DNA of 64,000 bases from CAYJAD01 sp964368075 (GCA_964368075.1 CAYJAD010000005.1:1-64000), one strand, 5' to 3'. Shown: positions 17,403 through 26,490, counted from the first letter of the stretch. Program-made: numbers and translations. The notes: generated from the letters alone by a model not told the origin.

Positions 17403-17574
17403 AAGGAACCTCTATAAAGGGATATATTGTATTTTTAAAAACGTGCATGTGCACAAGGTCTTAAAAACATGAAAACTATTTCGTAGTAATGCACTTTAAA
17501 TTAACAGGGGCATACTGCCAAATTAGTATACAGCTGTCAACTTTTTCAAAGAGATGCTCACTTTGACTGAGATT

Positions 17575-17596
17575 CCTGCACAATGCATTGTGCAGG
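17575..17596. repeat. 22-base perfect palindrome
   Basis: CCTGCACAATGCATTGTGCAGG reads the same on both strands and the arms extend imperfectly by a few bases either side (17570-17600). It lies between tyrS (start 17402) and the end of the glycosyltransferase gene (17667). No T run follows in either direction, so it may be a regulator site or a stable RNA hairpin rather than a terminator. Confidence 0.5.
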
Positions 17597-17666
17597 AGTC
17601 TTGTGCTATTTATGGCGCGAGTAAAAGTGCCCTTTTCCCCTTCAAGAAGTTAATTAAAAGCTCAGT

Positions 17667-19184
17667 TTAGCGTATGGATACTGTGTAATGATCAAAGGCC
17701 GGGTAACGTTTCCATACATGGTCAAGAACGGTCATGCCGGCAGCCCAGCGCATATCGTAAAGGTCTAATTCTCGGAGTAAAAATGCAAAATCAAAAGCCG
17801 TTCGGCAGCACCCGCTTATGTAATTACTTCCCACAAGGCATTGCTTTTTTTCTCGAATAAGTGCTGTAATCCATGAAAGCCCTGTTTCAATGGGGCAGGA
17901 AAGCATGGGTTGTGGCGGGCTGTCACACATTTTTTCATGTTGGCGTAAATAAAAATAGCTACGTGCTGTATCTTTGTAGTGCAGGGCAGCACCGCCGCAA
18001 GCTACGACCAATACTTTTTTATGCTCTAAGAGTTCTTTTGTTATTTTTGAGTTGTTTTGCAATAAATCATGGTCAGCTTCTGAAAAAAGAGCGTATATTT
18101 TTTCTTTTCCTCGCGCACAATGCGGATTTTTAGCTTCATTTTTGAGAGTGAGAAAGATTTTTTGTACAAGGGCAAGGCTTGGTATGGTATAAGAAGAAAA
18201 AAGATTTTCTGGGCTCTGTTCTGTTTGTTGAATATTTGCTATGCCATTGAAAAAGCGTGCTAAAAAAAATGAAAAATGGAGCATGTCTTGCGCATGCTTT
18301 GGCTCGCATCGAGAGAAGGAAGACTTAGCAAAAAAGGTGCTGCATAGTTGTTGCGCTTTATGCTCTGCTAGATGTTCTTTTTGCACCCTTTCCCAAGCGG
18401 CGCGGCCAATGCTTTCGCAAAACTTTGGTTCGCGCAGGCAATGGTCTATAATTTGCGCTAATTCTTGTAAATCTTTGTAGATAAGAATTTCTTTTTCAGG
18501 GGTAAATAGACAATTTTGGTCTTCTCCCACATCGGAGCTGATGACACAGGCGCCCACACTGGCGCCTTCCATGAGGCGGAAATTTACTTCATTGGCTATG
18601 GATTCATTGGGAAGAATGCGCGTGTTGGCATAGAGTTGCATCATTTCGCTATGAGAAATGTTATTTATATTGGCTTTGTCATAACGCTCTTTAAGCATTT
18701 GGCAAAGAAGCTCTCTTTGGGGTCTTGTTCCACTCAGTCTACCAACAAAATTTATATCATGCCTACGTTGTGCATGGTTTAGCCATGGATTTTTATCACT
18801 TTTTTTGCTTAGTCTGTGTGTGCTAGGGTGTTGCCAAGAAGGGGGAAGGTGCTCTAAAAAACTTTTATGAGGGGTGAAAAAAATATCATACAGTCGGGCA
18901 TAGTACATTTGCCATCCATAATGCAAATGCGTGTCTATGCTCCAAAATGCAGTACGACAAGGGAGGGAGTGTACATCCATAAAGAAGATTTTTATGGCTA
19001 AGGTTTCAGTATGAAAAAAAATATCTGCTTGCACTCCGGCAGGCATGTTTTTTTGCATAAGATCTTTGGCAGAGTACATACCGGCATGGCGCAACGAAAT
19101 ATTATATACGGTATGCCCTAAATCCTCAAGTTCTTGGGTATAGTGGCTGTTTACAGAAAAAATAATGGCCATGGTACTTCTCAT
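17667..19184 (-). CDS. CgeB-like glycosyltransferase (GT4 fold)
   Basis: This 505-residue protein has an N-terminal DUF3880/CgeB-like part (SIDTHLHYGWQMYYARLYD, then FFTPHKSFLEHLPP) and a group-1 glycosyltransferase donor region with INFVGRLSGTR and NFRLMEGASVGACVIS (about 215-235). Residues 300-505 form an added C-terminal domain that I do not recognise. Genes of this type in Desulfovibrionaceae occur near flagellar or surface glycan genes. ATG 19184 has no ribosome site; ATG 19172 follows a GAGAAG and could be the true start. Confidence 0.7.
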   Translation of the reverse strand: MRSTMAIIFSVNSHYTQELEDLGHTVYNISLRHAGMYSAKDLMQKNMPAGVQADIFFHTETLAIKIFFMDVHSLPCRTAFWSIDTHLHYGWQMYYARLYDIFFTPHKSFLEHLPPSWQHPSTHRLSKKSDKNPWLNHAQRRHDINFVGRLSGTRPQRELLCQMLKERYDKANINNISHSEMMQLYANTRILPNESIANEVNFRLMEGASVGACVISSDVGEDQNCLFTPEKEILIYKDLQELAQIIDHCLREPKFCESIGRAAWERVQKEHLAEHKAQQLCSTFFAKSSFSRCEPKHAQDMLHFSFFLARFFNGIANIQQTEQSPENLFSSYTIPSLALVQKIFLTLKNEAKNPHCARGKEKIYALFSEADHDLLQNNSKITKELLEHKKVLVVACGGAALHYKDTARSYFYLRQHEKMCDSPPQPMLSCPIETGLSWITALIREKKQCLVGSNYISGCCRTAFDFAFLLRELDLYDMRWAAGMTVLDHVWKRYPAFDHYTVSIR

Positions 19185-19206
19185 TTTAATATGATGTAGG
19201 CAATAA

Positions 19207-19270
19207 GCGCGTTTTGAAGGGGAGGGGAATTTTTTGCGTTGTAAAGACTTCCCCAGAAAAAGTTATTGAT
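19207..19270 (-). repeat. Dispersed GCGTTTTGA hairpin repeat, copy A
   Basis: The plus strand reads GCGCGTTTTGAAGGGGAGGG, then a short stem-loop and CTTCCCCAGAAAAAGTTATTGA. It shares leader and tail with the copy at 52.7 kb. It lies between two divergent genes, so it cannot be a simple terminator here. Confidence 0.6.
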
Positions 19271-19416
19271 CAACTCTTCTTTAGGTAGCATTAAGCTTAG
19301 ATTTGAGCAATGGTGTGCTAAGTTGCCTCCTTGCTAAAATACCCCTGATGCAAACATTGCGCCCCATGGCTTTTGATGCTATTGTGCACAATTCACAGGT
19401 ACTATAAGGAAAAATT

Positions 19417-21228
19417 ATGACGCACAATATTGCTTCTTCAACTCATTCTGGCACCCATTCCGGCGCGCAACTTTCGGATGAAAATACCGTTTCTTTGCTG
19501 CGTGAGCCGGAAGATGCGCTTGCCCCCACAACATTGGCACAATTGCCAATACTCTTACAAGAAGCATGTGCCCGTGCTCAATGGGCACAACTTATGCCTG
19601 TGCAAGAATTAGCTTTGCCATATTTATTGGCGCACCGCGACCTCATGGTGCAATCTCGCACGGGAAGTGGTAAAACTGGCACCTATGTATTGCCGCTCTT
19701 GCAACATCTTTTGCCGGAAAAAAATGTAGTACAAGCTCTCGTGCTGGTACCCACAAGAGAACTTGCCATACAGGTAGAGCGCGAAGCAAAAACGCTTTTT
19801 GCCGGTACAGGGCTTGATGTGGCTGCGGTGTATGGCGGTGTAGGCTATGGTAAGCAAAACTCTGCCTTACGCTCCGGTGCACACTTGGTGGTAGGCACGC
19901 CTGGACGCGTGCTGGATCATCTTTTACGGCGCTCGCTGACCTTAGATCATGTGCGCACTCTTATTTTTGATGAAGCAGATCGCATGCTTTCTATTGGCTT
20001 TTATCCGGACATGAAGGAAGTGCAAAGATATTTGCCCCAGAGAAAAGTCAGCACATGTCTTTTTTCTGCGACGTATCCGCCGCATGTCCTTCAATTGGCT
20101 GAAGAATTTATGACGAAACCTGCCTTGCTTTCTTTGTCAGAAAAGCAGGTACATGTGCCACAAATGCAGCATTTATATTGCTTGTGCAAAGCCATGGATA
20201 AAGACCGCGCTTTAATACGTCTTATTGAAACTGAAAATCCTGTTTCTGCCATTATTTTTTGTAATACTAAGGCTCAGGTGCACTACGTTACGGAAGTTTT
20301 GAAGGGCTTTGGTTATAATGCCGATGAACTTTCTGCCGATTTATCCCAAAGTAAGCGTGAAAGAGTGCTGTCAAAAATGAGCGAAGGGAAATTACGCTTC
20401 TTAGTTGCCACCGATGTTGCCGCCAGAGGTATTGATATTCCGGCTCTTTCTCATGTGTTCTTGTATGAGCCGCCTGAAGATCAAGAAATTTATATTCACA
20501 GAGCCGGACGTACAGGACGCGCCGGTGCAGCGGGCACGGTAATTTCTTTGGTAGATGTGATGCAAAAGTTAGATTTAGAACGCATAGCGCAGCATTACTC
20601 CATCAAGCTTTTGCAAAAAGAATTGCCTAATGATGCCGATGTTGCCAAAATAGTGGGGCAGCGCCTATCAACATTGCTTGAAGCGCGCTATCGTACATTA
20701 ACAGGGCTTGAGAAAGAAAGAGTAAAGCGCTTCCGTTATGTGGCTAATATTTTTGCAAAACACGGTGATGACGGCGCTACACTTCCCCCTTGGGAAGAGG
20801 TGATTGGAGCCGAGGAAGGCCAAGACCTTTTATTGGCTATGCTTTTAGATGCCTGTTATCAAGAAAGCTTGGGAATGCCTTTACAAGGGATTTTTACTGC
20901 TTTACAGGGACGTTTATCGCAAGAAAATCCCCGTGGGCGTTCTAAGCCTCAAGGGCAAAGCAGGCCACCACGCACACCAAGATCGGATAGGGCGGCTAAA
21001 GCAGATAAATCTGAGGGCGGAGAAAGAAGGGAGAGGCGTGAGGTTTTAGATAGTGCAGAGAAAGCCAGTAGCAGATCTTCTTCGCGCCATGGGAAAAACG
21101 ATGAAATACCGCAAGATGCGCATAAAGCAGGTCGTAGCCGTGCAGGGAAAAGCCAAAATCGCGATGAAATAGCGCGTCCACGGCGTAGAAAAGGAAGAAA
21201 AAAAAGCGGAGATAAAGGCCATGAGTGA
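19417..21228 (+). CDS. DEAD-box ATP-dependent RNA helicase
   Basis: This 603-residue helicase has SRTGSGKTGTY (Walker A, about residues 79-89), PTRELAIQ, DEAD (about 187), SATYPP, and the C-terminal helicase motifs ATDVAARGIDIP and HRAGRTGRAG. Residues from about 505 on are Arg/Lys/Ser-rich, as in RNA-binding tails of DeaD/RhlE-type proteins that unwind RNA in ribosome assembly or cold adaptation. AAGGA precedes the ATG. It overlaps the next gene by 8 bases, so the pair is coupled. Confidence 0.92.
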   Translation: MTHNIASSTHSGTHSGAQLSDENTVSLLREPEDALAPTTLAQLPILLQEACARAQWAQLMPVQELALPYLLAHRDLMVQSRTGSGKTGTYVLPLLQHLLPEKNVVQALVLVPTRELAIQVEREAKTLFAGTGLDVAAVYGGVGYGKQNSALRSGAHLVVGTPGRVLDHLLRRSLTLDHVRTLIFDEADRMLSIGFYPDMKEVQRYLPQRKVSTCLFSATYPPHVLQLAEEFMTKPALLSLSEKQVHVPQMQHLYCLCKAMDKDRALIRLIETENPVSAIIFCNTKAQVHYVTEVLKGFGYNADELSADLSQSKRERVLSKMSEGKLRFLVATDVAARGIDIPALSHVFLYEPPEDQEIYIHRAGRTGRAGAAGTVISLVDVMQKLDLERIAQHYSIKLLQKELPNDADVAKIVGQRLSTLLEARYRTLTGLEKERVKRFRYVANIFAKHGDDGATLPPWEEVIGAEEGQDLLLAMLLDACYQESLGMPLQGIFTALQGRLSQENPRGRSKPQGQSRPPRTPRSDRAAKADKSEGGERRERREVLDSAEKASSRSSSRHGKNDEIPQDAHKAGRSRAGKSQNRDEIARPRRRKGRKKSGDKGHE

Positions 21229-21784
21229 TACCGTAGAAAGTTACGAAAAAGCCTTTATAGAAGAGACCCTAGCTGAAGAGGCACAGCGTTTACGCTGTGC
21301 AGACCATGTTGGGGCAGTTACTTCTGTGCCAGGGCTTGATGACAGCATTTGTGCTGAAGTGGCGGCTAATTTTAAAGCTTTGCTTGATGACGTGGATTTC
21401 TCCGCAGATTTACAAGTATTTAATATTGGATTTTTCAACCGTACTTTGCGCCGTACTTTATTGCATGAACTGCATATGGTTTATATTGGGCTTTGGGCTA
21501 TGGCTTTAGAGCAATCTTTTCCGCAAACAGCTAAAAGTTTTTTCCTCTATTTTGTAGAGGAATATATAAGCCCTTTAAAGGGAGCCAAGAAAAAGCAAAC
21601 CCAAGAGCAAATTTTTGCTTATCGAGATATGATTTTGCGAGCTGATGCCAAAGATTTTAGTCATATTAGTCAGCATTTGCTTTCCTTTACCAAGCAAAAC
21701 CTCGATACACAAAAGGCTGATACTTTGCGTCTTTCCTTGGCTTTGCGTAATCACTATACCTTTATTTTTCAACGTCTTGTGTAA
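21221..21784 (+). CDS. Conserved-looking protein of unknown function
   Basis: I do not recognise this 187-residue protein. It is acidic at the start, predicted mostly helical, and has no signal peptide or membrane segment. A central NIGFFNRTLRRTLLHELHM segment and a Lys-rich loop (GAKKKQTQEQ) are its most distinct parts. Its start overlaps the end of the DEAD-box helicase gene and ribF follows 4 bases after its stop. This tight coupling suggests a role related to RNA metabolism, but that is only inference. Confidence 0.7.
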   Translation: MSDTVESYEKAFIEETLAEEAQRLRCADHVGAVTSVPGLDDSICAEVAANFKALLDDVDFSADLQVFNIGFFNRTLRRTLLHELHMVYIGLWAMALEQSFPQTAKSFFLYFVEEYISPLKGAKKKQTQEQIFAYRDMILRADAKDFSHISQHLLSFTKQNLDTQKADTLRLSLALRNHYTFIFQRLV

Positions 21785-21788
21785 CTTT

Positions 21789-22772
21789 ATGCATAGATTA
21801 ACTTCTGCTTCAGAATTTCAAAACTTTTTCCAAGCTCAAAAAAAGTTGCATGGATACAAAGGAACTTGTGTCACCATAGGCAATTTTGACGGCGTGCATG
21901 TGGGGCATCAAGCTCTTTTGCATCGTACAGTGGAAAAGGCAGCTCAACGTAAATTGCTTTCAGTGGTATTAACTTTTTGGCCACATCCTTTAGCCGTATT
22001 GGCTGGTGGTACTCGCGCGCCTTCCCTGTTGTTGGGGCAAGATGAAAGATATACCTTTTTTATTATCAATGGCATAGATCTTGTGCTTGAAATGCCCTTT
22101 ACTTTAGATTTGGCTGCATTAAGCCCCGAAGAATTTATTCAACACGTGCTTTTACCCTTAGAGTGCCGTGAATTGGTTATTGGCTACGACTTTTCTTTGG
22201 GCAAAGGACGTGCCGGCAATTATGATGTCTTACAAACGTTGGGAAAAGAATATGATTTTTCTGTGGAGCAGCTTTCCCCGGTTATTGTTAATGGTGCCGT
22301 GGTCAGCTCTACACGTATTCGTAATCTTGTGCGGCAAGGCGAAGCGTGGGATATTCACCCCCTGCTTGGGCGCTATTATCATTTAGACGGCCCCATAATA
22401 CACGGTTTTGGGCGTGGTGAAGGGCTTGGTTTTCCCACAGCCAACTTACAAGTGGGGGCTACTTTAGTACCTAAAACAGGTGTTTATGCCACGTGGCTCA
22501 CGGTGCATGATGATTATTTAGAAGATTCTGGCATTACCTACCCTGCGGTAACCAATGTGGGGTATGTGCCTACTTTTGGCAATGATGTTTTATCTGTAGA
22601 AAGCTTTATTTTGCAGGGTAATCCTCAATTATATGACGTGCAAATACGTCTTTCCTTTGTACAGTCCATTCGAGAAGAGCGCCAATTTGCCAATATTGGT
22701 GAACTGCAAGCGCGCATTGCTAAAGATGTGGACTTGGCTAAAGAAATTCTTACCTTGGCACAGCCGTCATAG
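21789..22772 (+). CDS. ribF: Bifunctional riboflavin kinase/FAD synthetase
   Basis: The start was set at ATG 21789, 4 bases after the preceding stop, although the frame is open further 5'. The 327-residue product has the FMN adenylyltransferase half (GNFDGVHVGHQALL, then TFWPHPLAVL) and the riboflavin kinase half (GRGEGLGFPTANL, then PAVTNVGYVPTF). It converts riboflavin to FMN and FAD in the cytoplasm. It sits in a tight run with the helicase upstream and an unknown gene and rnhA downstream. Confidence 0.95.
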   Translation: MHRLTSASEFQNFFQAQKKLHGYKGTCVTIGNFDGVHVGHQALLHRTVEKAAQRKLLSVVLTFWPHPLAVLAGGTRAPSLLLGQDERYTFFIINGIDLVLEMPFTLDLAALSPEEFIQHVLLPLECRELVIGYDFSLGKGRAGNYDVLQTLGKEYDFSVEQLSPVIVNGAVVSSTRIRNLVRQGEAWDIHPLLGRYYHLDGPIIHGFGRGEGLGFPTANLQVGATLVPKTGVYATWLTVHDDYLEDSGITYPAVTNVGYVPTFGNDVLSVESFILQGNPQLYDVQIRLSFVQSIREERQFANIGELQARIAKDVDLAKEILTLAQPS

Positions 22773-22782
22773 TGGGGCTTTT

Positions 22783-23286
22783 ATGATTCCTTTTAGAAGA
22801 AACAAAGGGCCGCTTATTGCGGAATCTTGTGATAGACCGGGCTTACGTCTTTTTGTTCTTGTGTGTCTTTTTGCCATGACCATGTCGGCTTTTTGGTGGA
22901 ATTTTGAACGCCGTCTAGAAGATATTAAGCCCGCCGGCGATACTCACGCCATTATGAATGAAGACCACGTGTTGTCCAAGGAACATTTGCCAAAATTGTA
23001 TCAATGGCGTGAAAGCTTTAGTAAAACGTGGAATATTCCTTTACTGTTACAAGCTTCGCAAGGGGCATTGGTGTTACCACCTTATGCTATTAACACCCTC
23101 TATGTGGGGGTAGGTATGGCTCATCACGAAGCCGTGGTGGCGGTGCCTCCCTTGGTGCGTAAAGTTATGGGCGAAGGCGCGCGTTTACAAGCAGAAGAAG
23201 GTTTACGCCTTTGTTTACAAAAAGAAGCTGCTCATCTTTGTCTTAATAACACCTTACAAGCTATATGGGACGCTTTAGAACAATAA
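22783..23286 (+). CDS. Single-pass membrane protein of unknown function
   Basis: This 167-residue protein starts at ATG 22783, 10 bases after ribF. It has a short basic N-terminus, one hydrophobic helix (about residues 23-41) and a soluble, probably periplasmic, domain. GGGG precedes the ATG. No family was recognised. The gene ends 4 bases before rnhA, so ribF, this gene and rnhA are likely one transcript. Confidence 0.65.
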   Translation: MIPFRRNKGPLIAESCDRPGLRLFVLVCLFAMTMSAFWWNFERRLEDIKPAGDTHAIMNEDHVLSKEHLPKLYQWRESFSKTWNIPLLLQASQGALVLPPYAINTLYVGVGMAHHEAVVAVPPLVRKVMGEGARLQAEEGLRLCLQKEAAHLCLNNTLQAIWDALEQ

Positions 23287-23290
23287 TAAT

Positions 23291-23767
23291 ATGAAACACG
23301 TGCATTTATATACAGACGGGTCTTGTTTAGGTAATCCCGGTCGTGGTGGCTGGGGATGTATTTTGCGTTTGGTAAAAACAGAGCAAGAAAAAGAATTTTC
23401 TGGCGGCTATGCTAAAACTACTAATAATCGTATGGAAATTATGGCTGTTTTAGAAGGCTTACGCCAATTAAAAGAACCTTGCCTTGTGGAAGTTTTTTCT
23501 GATTCTCAATACGTGTGCAATGCCATACAAAAAAAATGGCTGGCAGGTTGGCGCAAGAATAACTGGGTTAAAGCCGATAAAAAGCCTGTAAAGAATAAAG
23601 ATTTGTGGGAAGCATTGTGGCCTCTTTTAATTCAACATCAAGTAACATTCCACTGGGTGCGCGGGCATGCTGGGCATGCAGAAAACGAACGCTGTGACGT
23701 GCTGGCAAAAGATGCCGCCATGTTGCCTGACTTACCGGAAGATAGTGGTTGGAATATGCACGGCTAA
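23291..23767 (+). CDS. rnhA: Ribonuclease HI
   Basis: This 158-residue enzyme cuts RNA in RNA-DNA hybrids. The four metal-binding acids are visible: Asp in YTDGSCLGNPG, Glu in NNRMEIMAV, Asp in VFSDSQYV and Asp in NERCDVLAKDAA. The handle region with KNNWVKADKKPVKNKDLW matches the E. coli type. The length is normal. Confidence 0.96.
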   Translation: MKHVHLYTDGSCLGNPGRGGWGCILRLVKTEQEKEFSGGYAKTTNNRMEIMAVLEGLRQLKEPCLVEVFSDSQYVCNAIQKKWLAGWRKNNWVKADKKPVKNKDLWEALWPLLIQHQVTFHWVRGHAGHAENERCDVLAKDAAMLPDLPEDSGWNMHG

Positions 23768-23798
23768 TAGATTTTAGGAAAAGTGCTCTAAGATAGTT

Positions 23799-24758
23799 AT
23801 GGAACAAATACTAAGCCTTTGGGATTCGCTTTTTATGCCTTTGTGTCGCTTGCTGCTTGGCATATCCATAGGGCTTTTATTGGCCAATGCCTTAGAAGCT
23901 TTGCGCTGGACAAAATATCTTGCTACCTTGGCCGCTCCTCTTTCGCGTGTGGCACATTTAAGCGATATTTCAGGCGCAGCATTTTCCATGGCCTTTGTGT
24001 CTTCCATGTCAGCCAACACTTTTTTAAGTGAAAATTACGAGCAAGGTAAACTTTCTAAGGGTGAAGTCATCCTTTCTAATCTTTTTAACAGCCTGCCTAC
24101 TATTTTAACGCATACACCTACCATATTTTTTCTTTTGTGGCCTGTGCTTGGCTTTCCTACACTTATATACGTGGGGCTTACCTTATCAGCGGCCTTGTTG
24201 CGTACTTTTATTACAGTGCTTGTGGGAGCTTGCTTTTTGCCCAAACGTCCCCATGGCTGTGTGCCTTGCCATCTGGACGATACTCCCTTCTCTTTAAGGC
24301 GTACACTGCAAAAAATGTGGAAAATGTTTCGTAAGCGCATGCTGAAGATATTTTATTTTACTGTGCCCATATACATATTGATGTATATTTTACAGCAATA
24401 TGGCGTGTTTCAAAGTATAGAAACTTGGCTGTCTGCACATGCATCGTGGTTTGTTTTTTTAGAGACGGAAGCCTTAGGCATTGTTGCCCTATATATGATG
24501 GCTGAACTTGGAGCGGCATTATCTGCAGCAAGTTTTGCTTTAAGTGACGGTTTGCTTAGTGAGCGATCAGTGGTGCTGGCTTTGCTGGTTGGTAATATAC
24601 TGTCCACACCCATGCGCGGTATTAGGCATCAACTGCCTGCATATTCAGGCTTTTATACACCTAAACTCGCCTTGCAATTGGTGCTAAGCAATCAAGGCTT
24701 TCGTGCTTTGAGCATGATTTTTGTGACAGCAGTATATTATTATATGACAGCTGGGTAA
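23799..24758 (+). CDS. Nucleoside-recognition (Gate) domain membrane protein
   Basis: This 319-residue protein has about eight hydrophobic segments arranged as two halves. Each half has a small-residue-rich stretch: FSMAFVSSMSANTFL in the first, AELGAALSAASFAL in the second. That pattern fits the Gate/nucleoside-recognition family, whose transport substrates are mostly unknown. A cysteine pair (CVPCHLDD) and a basic loop (FRKRMLKIF) separate the halves. The ribosome site is weak. It lies 31 bases after rnhA and may be in the same transcript. Confidence 0.6.
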   Translation: MEQILSLWDSLFMPLCRLLLGISIGLLLANALEALRWTKYLATLAAPLSRVAHLSDISGAAFSMAFVSSMSANTFLSENYEQGKLSKGEVILSNLFNSLPTILTHTPTIFFLLWPVLGFPTLIYVGLTLSAALLRTFITVLVGACFLPKRPHGCVPCHLDDTPFSLRRTLQKMWKMFRKRMLKIFYFTVPIYILMYILQQYGVFQSIETWLSAHASWFVFLETEALGIVALYMMAELGAALSAASFALSDGLLSERSVVLALLVGNILSTPMRGIRHQLPAYSGFYTPKLALQLVLSNQGFRALSMIFVTAVYYYMTAG

Positions 24759-24763
24759 AAACC

Positions 24764-24811
24764 TTTTCTGGGAGCAACGGTTTCCCCCAGACCCTCTTCA
24801 AAACGCGCTTA
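24764..24811 (-). repeat. Dispersed GCGTTTTGA hairpin repeat, copy B1
   Basis: On the minus strand it reads GCGCGTTTTGAAGAGGGTCT, then GGGGGAAACC and a CCCAGAAAAGG tail. Read on the plus strand after the membrane protein gene it forms a hairpin that could act as its terminator. Confidence 0.6.
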
Positions 24812-24876
24812 TTTTCCCCATCATAAAAATAGCATTATTATGACCTCTCATTTAACAGAGACTAAATATTTATTCA

Positions 24877-24960
24877 CGGGCGCGTTTTGAGGGGATGGGG
24901 GGAGCTTGAGGGGGGAAGGGGTAGCTTTTTGGCGCTAGCAAAAGTGCCCCTTCCCCCCGC
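24877..24960 (+). repeat. Dispersed GCGTTTTGA hairpin repeat, copy B2
   Basis: It begins GGGCGCGTTTTGAGGGGATG, followed by a long stem: GGGGGGAAGGGG, GTAGCTTTTTGGCGCTAGCA as arm and loop, then AAAGTGCCCCTTCCCCCC. The loop GGCGCTAGC is shared with copy D. It lies past the thiC stop codon in reverse orientation and could also end thiC transcription. Confidence 0.65.
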
Positions 24961-24991
24961 AATAAATAAATCAGCACTTCCTAAAAATCAG

Positions 24992-26296
24992 TTATTGGCT
25001 TTTTTCTCTTTCTTTTAACATTTTCACAGCGCAAAATTTTCCGCACATGGCGCAAACATCTTCTTCCTTATGCGCTTGGCGACGCTGATGCAACATGGCA
25101 GGGTCTATAGCCGCAGCTGCCATACCATCCCAATCAAGATTGCGCCTTGCGGTGTTCATGGCAAGTTCCCTATCAAGGGCGCGCTTGGTGCCCAAGGCCA
25201 CTTCTCCGGCATGGGCGGCCACACGCGAAGCCATAACACCAGCATGTACATCGGCGGCATCTGGCAAGGTAAGATGTTCTGCCGGAGTTAAATAACATAA
25301 AAAGTCTACACCGGCGCGCACGCCCAGGGCGCCGCCAATGGCTCCTGCTATATGATCATAGCCGGGCGAGCTGTCTACCACTAATGGACCCAGCACATAA
25401 AGCGGTGCACCGTGGGTCAAACTCTTAATACCGCGAATTTGTGCTTCCACTTCTTGCAAAGGCACATGCCCAGGCCCTTCAATCATGCTTTGCACACCAT
25501 ACTCACGAGCGCGCAGAGCAAGACGCCCTAATGTAATCACTTCTTCCCACTGTGCGGCATCGCCTGCATCACAACCTGCACCTGGGCGTAAACCATCGCC
25601 AAGGGATAGGGTCACATTATAAGCAAGAGCTATTTCTAGCAATCTATCATAGTGAGTTAATAAAGGATTTTCGGCGTCATGTTCCAGCATCCAACGGGCT
25701 AGCATGGCACCGCCGCGTGAAACAATGCCCATAACTCTTCCGTCACCAAGGTCATTTTTCGGTAAGTCTCCCCATGCCGCGCCACGACGAGTTAAGCCGC
25801 AATGCACGGTCATATAGTCTACGCCTTGCTGTGCTTGTTTTTTAATTTCCTCGAAGAGCATATCCACGGTCATGGATTTAATGGTTTTGTCGGCATCAAG
25901 CAATTTTTGCCCCACAGCGTACATGGGCACCGTGCCTATGGGAACGGAGCAATTTTGTAGCATGGCAAGACGCAAGCTGTCTAAATCGCCAGCTATGGAG
26001 AGATCCATAACCGTATCGGCACCGGCCGTTATGGCCACGCGCAGTTTTTCTGCTTCTGTGGTAGGACAATGTGATAAAGGCGAAGTACCAAGATTTGCAT
26101 TCACTTTGATACGGGCAGGTTGTCCCACCACAATGGGCTTTACATTTGGATGTTTGGCATTACCCAAAAGAACCATGGTGCCAGCCTCTATGGCATGGCG
26201 GATAGACTCTTCAGAAAGCCCTTCGTCTAGTGCAATTTGCGGGAGAAAACGTTGTGCCATTTTGGCTAAGGCAGCATTTTTTTCAAAAATAGACAT
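24992..26296 (-). CDS. thiC: Phosphomethylpyrimidine synthase ThiC
   Basis: This 434-residue radical SAM enzyme makes the pyrimidine half of thiamine from AIR. It carries the C-terminal iron-sulfur motif CAMCGKFCAVKML (CxxCxxxxC) and the conserved AGADTVMDLSIAGD and PGHVPLQEVE segments. AAGGA precedes the ATG. A TPP riboswitch lies about 100 bases upstream on the same strand, so expression should fall when thiamine pyrophosphate is high. No other thi gene is next to it. Confidence 0.97.
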   Translation of the reverse strand: MSIFEKNAALAKMAQRFLPQIALDEGLSEESIRHAIEAGTMVLLGNAKHPNVKPIVVGQPARIKVNANLGTSPLSHCPTTEAEKLRVAITAGADTVMDLSIAGDLDSLRLAMLQNCSVPIGTVPMYAVGQKLLDADKTIKSMTVDMLFEEIKKQAQQGVDYMTVHCGLTRRGAAWGDLPKNDLGDGRVMGIVSRGGAMLARWMLEHDAENPLLTHYDRLLEIALAYNVTLSLGDGLRPGAGCDAGDAAQWEEVITLGRLALRAREYGVQSMIEGPGHVPLQEVEAQIRGIKSLTHGAPLYVLGPLVVDSSPGYDHIAGAIGGALGVRAGVDFLCYLTPAEHLTLPDAADVHAGVMASRVAAHAGEVALGTKRALDRELAMNTARRNLDWDGMAAAAIDPAMLHQRRQAHKEEDVCAMCGKFCAVKMLKEREKSQ

Positions 26297-26398
26297 AATT
26301 TTTCCTTATTAGCTCGTCATTAAGCGCTTTTTTTATTGCGCTTATGTGAGCCGTATACGGCTGTTTCAAAAATGCACGTGCCCATAAGGAAAAAACAG

Positions 26399-26490
26399 CT
26401 TCCCTACGGCAGCATAATCTGCATCAGGTTCAAAGGGTTAGGGATTCATTCCCATTCTCAGCTTTGTCTCTCACAAAGCACCCCTAGCGC
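26399..26490 (-). promoter_or_regulatory. TPP riboswitch (THI element)
   Basis: Read on the minus strand the segment holds the conserved pieces in order: GGGGTGC, CTGAGA, CCCTTTGAACCTGATGCAG and TGCCGTAGGGAAGC. They form the two-arm thi-box aptamer. Further hairpins lie between it and thiC: one closed by CTTATG/CATAAG arms with an inner AGCCGTATACGGCT palindrome (26350-26363), and AAGCGC/GCGCTT arms at about 26318-26342. The second is not followed by a T run, so control of translation is more likely than termination. Confidence 0.95.

Noticed and set aside
17403..17666. Possible T-box leader upstream of tyrS
   Set aside because: No T-box core (GGGTGGTACCGCG type) or AG-bulge stem is visible; only a palindrome and AT-rich sequence.
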